Assembly: GCF_021531815.1 (NCBI RefSeq)
Contig: NZ_JADYUM010000021.1
Location: 1 to 37,328, forward strand
Source of the DNA: Pseudoflavonifractor phocaeensis
Lineage (GTDB): Bacteria > Bacillota > Clostridia > Oscillospirales > Oscillospiraceae
DNA length: 37,328 nucleotides
Direction of reading: 5' to 3'
Shown here: positions 31,871-37,328 of the stretch, piece after piece
Layout: every line of letters starts with the position of its first letter
Position numbering within the stretch: the first letter of the stretch is position 1
Made by a program: the position numbers and the translations under genes
The notes under the pieces: generated by a model
Databases searched by the model: none
The model's input: only the letters and a program-made list of their open reading frames with translations
What the model was told of the DNA's origin: nothing

Positions 31871-33702
31871 CATTTAAAAACCCATGCTCCCAATTCTTTT
31901 CCAGTTGTTGCATCAAAAGTGCGCCCGTCCGACATGTAAATATGCTCTATACCAGGAATAGTTGATATGTTATAAATCCATGTATCACAATAATACTCGT
32001 GTACTTTTCCGCTATGATCTATTCTGTAGTTTACAGCGTTATCACTGGCATCCGAGTTTGTATAGTAGTCAGGAGGGAGATTGTTATAATCCAAAACGCT
32101 AATATAGAGATTTCCGTGGCCCCAAGACAATTCACCGGCTTTCCCCTCTTCTCGAGAAGCTGCGACGGAGTAATCATTATATTCTATTCCGCTTTGGGTA
32201 TCCAAATAATAAAAACCGTTTGTTAACATGTTTTGATTATCTGTATAATATATGATTCCGTCATCACTAATTCCCGCTAAGAAAGCCTCGCAGGACGTCG
32301 GAATTACTTCTACGTCAAAAGAATCCATATTCAACTCAATTATTCCACTCCCTGTCATGCCAATGTAAACACAATTTTCATAGTAAGAATAATTGGTGTA
32401 ATCTGATATCTGATCTACAACAGAGCTATTCTCCAGATCAACTATATAAAGCGTTTGTTCTAAACTAGATGCTCTAAAACAAGTAATAACCAAGTACTTG
32501 TCAAAGAAAAGCATAGAGGAGAGACTATCGTCTTTGGTTAAGTTGATTGGCAAATATACCTCTTGATCGCCTTCTCCGTCGAAATCACAACAGAAAATAG
32601 AGTCTTTGGTCCTGTAATAAAGCATCCCCTTATATACATTCACGCCTCTTCCTTCGGCAATCTTAGTTCTTTTATCTGTGTCCATATCGTAATGGTAGAT
32701 GTTTCCGGATTCCACATAGAATATATCCTTACCGCAATATGCCAGGTTGCTGCCTCCAAGGAGATTGTTGGCGCTAATTCCTATGCGAGACTGGCTAGCG
32801 TAATATTCGGACATAGCAAGGAGTTCTTCGCTTGAACTTTGTGCCAGTAAATCTATAACGGCATTAGACGCAATAGCTAGATTTAGATTCTGTCCGTCAA
32901 CATACGAGGCACAAATAACACCAATAATTTCTCCAGACTCATTAAATAATGCGCCACCACTGCTGCCACTTGAAATTGCTGCTGTAATCTGCAAAATATC
33001 TGTGCCAAGCTCATCGATATAACGAGAACTAACAACGCCATCCGAGAGAGTATGAGCCAGTCCCAATGGATAGCCAACTGCGTAAACGGAATCTCCCTGT
33101 TTAACGGGCTCCGAATCTCCCAACACCAATGGCTGAACTCCGATATTCGAATCACATTTCAAAACTGCGAGGTCAGCATCTTCATCATAAACAATGATAT
33201 TGCTGACATCTACAGACTTTCCGCCGTCAGGCGTCCACGCAACAATATGATACGCATCTTCAATTACATGGTAGTTTGTTACAAGTGTTGTTCCATCCTC
33301 GATCACAAAGCCACTCGCCGTTGCTGTAAGCTCCCGTTTGTCATCGAACACTTCCAAATACAGAACAGAATTAGCAGACAAGGCCACTTTATCCTCGTTA
33401 TCTACCGCATCTCGCCCTAAAAAGAAGACGGCAGCGCCCGCAAGGGCTAGCATAAGTAAACAGACAACAATGATAGCCGGAGCTTTACTTTTCTTCTTAT
33501 GCTCATATACCTGTACTTGGACTTTTGGTTTCTGAGTTTCAACAGCAACAGGAGGCTCTGGTACATTGCGTACTTCTTCAGGCTGTTTGCACACCTCAAG
33601 ATCCTCGCCCTCAACAACTGCATTTTGATGACGCTTTCCGCACTTCGGACAAAACCTCATTTCATCCTGAAGCCCTGCACCACAATAAGGACAGTATTTC
33701 AT
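31870..33702 (-). CDS. Membrane-anchored trypsin-like serine protease with zinc ribbon and probable beta-propeller
   Basis: A 610-residue protein. Residues 1-25 are a zinc ribbon (CPYCGAGLQDEMRFCPKCGK), then a Pro/Glu linker. A membrane helix follows at about 74-96 (APAIIVVCLLMLALAGAAVF). An S1C/DegP-like protease domain at about 115-285 has the triad H145 (LVTNYHVI), D177 (DADLAVL) and S248 (ISSGSSGGALF). The last ~300 residues hold repeated short strands (YCGKDIFYVESGNIYHYDMD, ENCVYIGMTGSGIIELNMD) resembling a DUF5050-type beta-propeller. No PDZ domain is seen. The gene is clearly more AT-rich than its neighbours. It lies 27 bases after a small membrane protein gene and is divergent from the WYL gene. 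Confidence 0.9.
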   Translation of the reverse strand: MKYCPYCGAGLQDEMRFCPKCGKRHQNAVVEGEDLEVCKQPEEVRNVPEPPVAVETQKPKVQVQVYEHKKKSKAPAIIVVCLLMLALAGAAVFFLGRDAVDNEDKVALSANSVLYLEVFDDKRELTATASGFVIEDGTTLVTNYHVIEDAYHIVAWTPDGGKSVDVSNIIVYDEDADLAVLKCDSNIGVQPLVLGDSEPVKQGDSVYAVGYPLGLAHTLSDGVVSSRYIDELGTDILQITAAISSGSSGGALFNESGEIIGVICASYVDGQNLNLAIASNAVIDLLAQSSSEELLAMSEYYASQSRIGISANNLLGGSNLAYCGKDIFYVESGNIYHYDMDTDKRTKIAEGRGVNVYKGMLYYRTKDSIFCCDFDGEGDQEVYLPINLTKDDSLSSMLFFDKYLVITCFRASSLEQTLYIVDLENSSVVDQISDYTNYSYYENCVYIGMTGSGIIELNMDSFDVEVIPTSCEAFLAGISDDGIIYYTDNQNMLTNGFYYLDTQSGIEYNDYSVAASREEGKAGELSWGHGNLYISVLDYNNLPPDYYTNSDASDNAVNYRIDHSGKVHEYYCDTWIYNISTIPGIEHIYMSDGRTFDATTGKELGAWVFK

Positions 33703-33729
33703 AAGAGTTCACCACCAAATCTTCTTGTC

Positions 33730-34116
33730 TTAATATTTAATTTTTAATTCATCGCGAATCGCATCTATTAGCTCTGTTTTCTTTTTATCTGTTCCTAGAT
33801 CCGTATACTCATCCCAGCACTGGTGAAGATGCCACTCAAACTCCCGAGAAAGTCGCCAAATTCTCTCGCTTCCATATAAGCAAATTTTGGCTTGTGCGTT
33901 TCGATATATAGGCCAAAACCCAGCAGCATCTACACTATCAGCGTAATCATCAACTTTGATTCTCAGCAGCGCATCAATGAGTTCTAAATATGCCTCTTCG
34001 CGTTTCTCCTTCTGCGCTTGTTCGAGGTTGTTCTTAACACCAACATGGGACTGCCATGCACCACCTACAATACCAATCAGGCCACCAACTACTACTGGCA
34101 ATAGAACTTCAAGCAT
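33730..34116 (-). CDS. Small N-terminally anchored membrane protein upstream of the protease gene
   Basis: A 128-residue protein. Residues 1-20 form one membrane helix (LEVLLPVVVGGLIGIVGGAW), followed by a charged helical region (NNLEQAQKEKREEAYLELID) and a soluble C-terminal part with Trp and Tyr (FWPIYRNAQAKICLYGSERI). No catalytic motif is seen. It shares the AT-rich composition of the protease gene and precedes it by 27 bases, so it is likely its operon partner. Helix-plus-four-helix-bundle proteins of this kind are common as accessory proteins but I cannot name the family. Confidence 0.82.
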   Translation of the reverse strand: MLEVLLPVVVGGLIGIVGGAWQSHVGVKNNLEQAQKEKREEAYLELIDALLRIKVDDYADSVDAAGFWPIYRNAQAKICLYGSERIWRLSREFEWHLHQCWDEYTDLGTDKKKTELIDAIRDELKIKY

Positions 34117-34227
34117 AAATTCGCCACCCTTCGATTGACGGTTTTATTATATCACATAATCACTGCACTTCCTATCTTTTTCCATTCTAGCGTGCTATAA
34201 TATTGAAACAGATTAGGAGGCGATACC
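34117..34227. promoter_or_regulatory. Divergent promoter region between protease operon and WYL gene
   Basis: Leftward, TGATATAAT (34154-34146) is an extended -10 for the membrane protein/protease operon. Rightward, TGCTATAAT (34193-34201) is an extended -10 for the WYL gene, set in TAGCGTGCTA, which resembles the XRE half-site. The start points are about 45 bases apart, so one bound regulator could control both. No perfect inverted repeat longer than six bases is seen. Confidence 0.65.
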
Positions 34228-35244
34228 ATGGCACAAGGACAAGGCCGTTCATCGGGACAGGGCGTGAAGCTGCTGATGATCCGCGACTATCTCTACAAGC
34301 GCACCAACAAGGACAACCCCAAGAACGCCCGCCAGATTGCGGAGTTCCTTGCCTCCAAGGGCATCAAAGCCTCCGTAAAGACCATCTACAACGACATCTT
34401 CCTGCTTCAGCACGACTTCGGCGTGCCAGTCGAGTACAACGCCAAGAAGTGGGGCTACTACATCAGCAAGCCCCAGTTCGAACCCTACGAGCTGCGTCTG
34501 CTGGTGGACAGCATCCAGTCCTCCAAGTTCATCACGCAGGAGAAAGCCCGCGAGATCACCGGCAAGCTCAAAGCCTTTGCCGATGACTACACGAAAAACA
34601 GTCTGGAACGGCAAGCATACGTCTCCGACCGCGTCCGCAGCATGAACGACAGCGTCGTGAAGGATGCCGACCGCATCCATGAGGCGATTGCCACCAACCG
34701 CAAAATCGGGTTCCGCTACTTCCATTACACCCCGAACAAGGACAACCCTAAAAGCTATTCCAAAAGCGGTGCATTGTACATCGTCAGCCCTTATGCTCTC
34801 TCTTGGAACAATGGCAACTACTATCTGTACGCCTACGACGGCAGGAAGTTCCGCTATTTCCGCGTTGACCGCATGGAGCGTATCAGCATCCCGCTTCTGG
34901 AGGAGCGCGAGGGGGCGAAGGAATACAACGCCAAGCACCTGACCCACCAGAAGGCAAAGGTATTTGATATGTACAGCGGCAACCAATACACGGTGCGTCT
35001 GCGCGTTCAGAACCGTCTGGCCGACGCGGTGATTGATAAGTTCGGCAAGGAAACCATTATGACCCCCGCCGACGAGAACCACTTCACGGTGCTGCTCCCC
35101 GTGGAGATCAGCCCGCCCTTCTTCGCATGGGTAGCCACTTTCGGCAAGGGGATGAAGATTCTTAGTCCTGCACCGGCAGTCGATGGAATGAAGGATTTTC
35201 TTGAAAAAGCTCTGGAGATGTACAAAGATGAAGGAGAGACGTGA
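34228..35244 (+). CDS. WYL-domain transcriptional regulator
   Basis: A 338-residue protein. An N-terminal winged helix-turn-helix covers about residues 15-85 (LMIRDYLYKRTNKDNPKNAR, IKASVKTIYNDIFLLQHDFG). A WYL domain covers about 145-235 (AIATNRKIGFRYFHYTPNKD, YIVSPYALSWNNGNYYLYAY), and a C-terminal WCX-like domain follows. WYL regulators sense nucleic-acid-type or other ligands and often accompany defence loci. It lies beside, and divergent from, the protease operon, so it may control that operon; inference only. TTAGGAGGCGATACC precedes the ATG. Its composition is GC-rich, unlike the adjacent cargo. The stop codon lies inside its terminator stem. Confidence 0.93.
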   Translation: MAQGQGRSSGQGVKLLMIRDYLYKRTNKDNPKNARQIAEFLASKGIKASVKTIYNDIFLLQHDFGVPVEYNAKKWGYYISKPQFEPYELRLLVDSIQSSKFITQEKAREITGKLKAFADDYTKNSLERQAYVSDRVRSMNDSVVKDADRIHEAIATNRKIGFRYFHYTPNKDNPKSYSKSGALYIVSPYALSWNNGNYYLYAYDGRKFRYFRVDRMERISIPLLEEREGAKEYNAKHLTHQKAKVFDMYSGNQYTVRLRVQNRLADAVIDKFGKETIMTPADENHFTVLLPVEISPPFFAWVATFGKGMKILSPAPAVDGMKDFLEKALEMYKDEGET

Positions 35245-35262
35245 AAACGTCTCTCCTTTTGT
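35231..35262. terminator. Terminator of the WYL gene
   Basis: AAGGAGAGACGT and ACGTCTCTCCTT (35231-35242/35247-35258) with loop GAAA, followed by TTG. The stop codon TGA (35242-35244) is at the stem-loop junction. Confidence 0.85.
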
Positions 35263-35277
35263 TCGTCCGATGTGCGA

Positions 35278-35295
35278 AGATGTTCAAAGATGTTC
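35278..35295. repeat. Two direct AGATGTTC motifs (right copy of the left-end motif)
   Basis: AGATGTTC occurs at 35278-35285 and 35288-35295, ten bases apart (one helical turn), in the gap between the WYL and integrase stop codons. The same octamer occurs in the left cluster 27875-27952. Confidence 0.75.
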
Positions 35296-35297
35296 CA

Positions 35298-36236
35298 TCA
35301 TCTTCTCCTCTGAATCTTTTCCTTCTGCTGCGAAACCTTCGCCAAAGGCGAGAACTCATCGTAATCCCTGGCTATGTCCGCATCATAGATGTTGCAGTAC
35401 CGCTTCGACATGGTCAAAGTGGAATGCCCCAAAAGCCTCTGCAGCGTGAAGGCGTTGCCACCGCAGTCAACCAGATATTTGCGGGCGAAGGTGTGTCGGA
35501 ACAAATGCAAACTTGTCTTCTGGATGCCTCTGGATGTGTTGTAATGGGTTATAGCGAGCCTCAGGGCGTTCTCTGACAGCTTTTCCCCGTACTGATTGCA
35601 GAAGAGATAGTCTTCAGGCTTGCCCTTTCTGATCGCCATGTAGTCCGCCAGAATGGATACCATCACCGAGCACAAGGGACTGACCTGAATTTTGCCGCTT
35701 TTGGTATGACGGAACACGACCTGCCGCGCCTCCAAATCCACGTCCCTGTTCTGAATGTTGCGGACGGTGGCTGCTCTGCATCCAGAGTTGAGCAGATAGT
35801 TGATGATGACCCAATTACGGAACTCGCAGAAGTCACACTTCTTCGGGGGCTTCTCCAAGAGGATCTCCAACTCTCTGTCCGTGTAGGTTTCCTTGACAGT
35901 ATCCTTCTCCTTCAGGTTCGGGACAACCACATCAGGCAGGCCCTCCCGCTGGCACCACCGCAGAAAGGTATTCGTGACCCGCAGATAAGTGGCAATCGAA
36001 TTGTGCGCCAGCCCCGCCCTCCGCATGGAAACCACCATTTGCTCCAAGTGCCTTTTAGTCAGAGCGTCCATCGGCATCTCAATGTCGATGTGATGGGAAA
36101 TGGACTTCAGATGGTTGTAGTAGTTCTTAATCGTTGCTTCCGACACGCCTCTGGATGTTTGGGAGATGATGAAGGACTCCCAGACTTCTTTCAGAGATGT
36201 GCCAGAGTGTTCATTCATGTGGATTTTACGCTTCAA
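35298..36236 (-). CDS. Tyrosine recombinase (integrase) of the element
   Basis: A 312-residue site-specific recombinase. The N-terminal SAM-like core-binding domain holds SEATIKNYYNHLKSISHHID and HNSIATYLRVTNTFLRWCQR. The catalytic domain has R154 (LLNSGCRAATVR), K179 (FRHTKSGKIQV), H244 and R247 (SLHLFRHTFARKYL), H271 (LLGHSTLTMSKRY) and Tyr280. It reads toward the interior, with its start 145 bases from attR. The start is either TTG 36236 (AAAGGAAG upstream) or ATG 36218; the TTG has the better ribosome site. It should insert the element at the tRNA-Thr anticodon loop/3' half. Confidence 0.95.
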   Translation of the reverse strand: MKRKIHMNEHSGTSLKEVWESFIISQTSRGVSEATIKNYYNHLKSISHHIDIEMPMDALTKRHLEQMVVSMRRAGLAHNSIATYLRVTNTFLRWCQREGLPDVVVPNLKEKDTVKETYTDRELEILLEKPPKKCDFCEFRNWVIINYLLNSGCRAATVRNIQNRDVDLEARQVVFRHTKSGKIQVSPLCSVMVSILADYMAIRKGKPEDYLFCNQYGEKLSENALRLAITHYNTSRGIQKTSLHLFRHTFARKYLVDCGGNAFTLQRLLGHSTLTMSKRYCNIYDADIARDYDEFSPLAKVSQQKEKIQRRR

Positions 36237-36349
36237 AACAGACCGCTTCCTTTCACCGAAAAGTGGGAAAAAGGAAGCGGTCTGGCTGTTCTATCAGAAA
36301 ATCAGGATTTCAACTTTTTCAACAAGAAACCTGCAATAACAAAAGAAAA

Positions 36350-36379
36350 AGCCCTGAATCCGTTAAGATTCAAGGCTTT
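36350..36379 (-). terminator. Terminator of tRNA-Thr
   Basis: On the minus strand AAGCCTTGAATC, TTAAC, GGATTCAGGGCTT form a stem with one bulge or mismatch, followed by TTTTTC. The related sequence at 27643-27671 is the displaced original copy. Confidence 0.75.
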
Positions 36380-36455
<76 letters not shown>

Positions 36456-36565
36456 ATGTATGTCCCCTTTCGGGGAACTATTTGAACAGGCCTTACCTGG
36501 AATTTCCAAGGCGTCCCGGGTATTCCCGGGGGCTATTCAAACAGCCTACCGGCTGAAAATTTAAA

Positions 36566-36642
<77 letters not shown>

Positions 36643-36680
36643 ATTTAAACTATACAAACAGATCGCTCTGTTATCCACAA

Positions 36681-36756
36681 TGGCAGGGGCAGAAGGAATC
36701 GAACCCTCGGCACGCGGTTTTGGAGACCGCTGCTCTACCAGCTGAGCTATACCCCT
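36681..36756 (-). tRNA. tRNA-Trp (anticodon CCA)
   Basis: 76 bases: acceptor AGGGGTA/TGCCCCT, anticodon stem GCGGT/ACCGC with loop CTCCAAA (CCA), T arm GAGGG-TTCGATT-CCTTC, and encoded CCA terminus. Confidence 0.93.
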
Positions 36757-36759
36757 ATA

Positions 36760-36836
36760 TGGTGGGCCTTCACGGGCTCGAACCGTGGACCGGCCGGTTA
36801 TGAGCCGGCTGCTCTAACCAACTGAGCTAAAGGCCC
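36760..36836 (-). tRNA. tRNA with anticodon CAU (elongator Met or Ile2)
   Basis: 77 bases: acceptor GGGCCTT/AAGGCCC, anticodon stem GCCGG/CCGGC with loop CTCATAA (CAT), T arm CCACGG-TTCGAGC-CCGTG, encoded CCA. It is not the initiator, because it lacks the GGG/CCC initiator anticodon stem and the unpaired first base. The acceptor and D arm resemble the k2C-modified Ile2 type in Firmicutes, but a CAU anticodon alone does not decide between Ile2 and elongator Met. Confidence 0.85.
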
Positions 36837-36861
36837 ATGACCGTTCACACGTTATGTTCGG

Positions 36862-36904
36862 AAAGAGCGGCTTGCCGTCATTGTTGGCGGCAAGCCGCTT
36901 TCAT
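36862..36904 (-). terminator. Hairpin between tRNA-Asn and the CAU tRNA
   Basis: AAAGCGGCTTGCCG and CGGCAAGCCGCTCTTT pair over about 14 bp (one bulge) around a 10-base loop; T's follow on the minus strand only weakly (CTTTCC). It may end part of the 5S-tRNA-Asn transcript. Confidence 0.65.
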
Positions 36905-36905
36905 T

Positions 36906-36981
36906 TGGCTCCCCAAGTTGGACTCGAACCAACGACCCTGCGGTTAACAGCCGCATGCTCTACCGACTGAGCTATTGAGGA
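36906..36981 (-). tRNA. tRNA-Asn (anticodon GUU)
   Basis: 76 bases: acceptor TCCTCAA/TTGGGGA (one G-T pair), anticodon stem GCGGC/ACCGC-type with loop CTGTTAA (GTT), T arm CGTTGG-TTCGAGT-CCAAC, and encoded CCA. It follows 5S by about 35 bases, which hold a perfect 11-bp hairpin (36990-37000/37005-37015). Confidence 0.93.
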
Positions 36982-37016
36982 ATGTGAAAGGGTCCGGTCC
37001 GGCAGGACCGGACCCC

Positions 37017-37134
<118 letters not shown>

Positions 37135-37211
37135 TTTACTTTCTTCGAGAAGAAAGTAAGCAAAGAAAACAACATTGTTTTTCTCTCCTTACCGTCTTCT
37201 CAACAGTAAGT

Positions 37212-37239
37212 ATTATATCCGTTTTTACTCAATTGTCAA
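37212..37239 (-). promoter_or_regulatory. Strong promoter of the 5S-tRNA cluster
   Basis: Reading leftward, TTGACA (37239-37234), 16 bases and TATAAT (37217-37212) are full consensus. Transcription would start near 37205, giving ~70 bases of leader with an ACTTTCTT-CGAG-AAGAAAGT hairpin before 5S. Confidence 0.92.
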
Positions 37240-37255
37240 GAACCATTTTAAAAAA

Positions 37256-37328
37256 TGGTGACCCGTACGGGAATCGAACCCATGTTTGCGGCGTGAGAGG
37301 CCGCCGTCTTAACCGCTTGACCAACGGG
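37256..37328 (-). tRNA. tRNA-Glu (anticodon CUC), partial
   Basis: The window ends inside the 5' acceptor strand. Present are CCCGTTGGTCAAGCGGTTAA, anticodon stem GCGGC/GCCGC with loop CTCTCAC (CTC), T arm ATGGG-TTCGATT-CCCGT and acceptor ACGGGTC, with encoded CCA. About two bases are missing beyond the edge. It lies upstream of the 5S promoter, so it is in another transcript. Confidence 0.9.

Noticed and set aside
36272-36365. Possible small excisionase gene between integrase and attR
   Set aside because: No open frame with a ribosome site is found in the 145 bases; the region holds only short A/T runs and the duplicated terminator.

Overview
The window looks like chromosomal DNA of a high-GC member of the Clostridia, most likely Oscillospirales (gut Flavonifractor/Lawsonibacter-like). 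This is inferred from the S10-spc ribosomal gene order, an Ile T-box upstream of ileS, rpsO-pnp, a PadR/HAAS sensor module, SLH/YDG surface protein remnants and CCA-encoding tRNAs. No database search was possible.

Layout. 1-6385 (minus strand): the S10 operon from rpsJ to a truncated rplX, with a strong promoter, a structured leader holding an intrinsic terminator, and an unusually long three-hairpin rpsJ-rplC spacer. 6636-8653 (minus): a PadR repressor operon with two membrane-anchored proteins; its promoter is embedded in a perfect 18-bp inverted repeat. 8666-11151 (minus): UDP-galactopyranose mutase and a family 2 glycosyltransferase (cell-surface galactofuranose or polysaccharide). 11228-14826 (plus): T-box leader, a small zinc-ribbon protein and ileS. 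14925-16120 (plus): an iron-type alcohol/glycerol dehydrogenase. 16249-19367 (plus): rpsO and pnp. 19421-23988 (minus): a broken SLH-anchored, YDG-repeat surface protein with three frameshifts at short repeats and a ~100-bp inverted piece. 24162-26988 (minus): a MoxR-type AAA+ ATPase and VWA protein pair. 27077-27586 (minus): a small membrane protein gene split by an in-frame stop.

27672-36425 is an ~8.7-kb integrated element in a tRNA-Thr gene. A 46-bp exact direct repeat (the 3' part of the tRNA) flanks it, a tyrosine recombinase lies beside the intact tRNA, and a second (serine) recombinase is internal. It carries an XRE regulator with a divergent operator region, two tandem paralogous proteins of unknown function, several tiny genes, a DUF6809-like gene, and a more AT-rich cargo. 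That cargo is a membrane-anchored trypsin-like protease with a zinc ribbon and probable beta-propeller, plus a small membrane protein, divergent from a WYL-domain regulator. No replication, relaxase or phage structural gene is seen. The protease/membrane-protein/WYL group is the best candidate for an undescribed system; a defence or stress role is inference only.

36380-37328 (minus): a tRNA and 5S rRNA cluster (Glu partial, 5S with its own consensus promoter, Asn, a CAU-anticodon tRNA, Trp, Asp, Thr).
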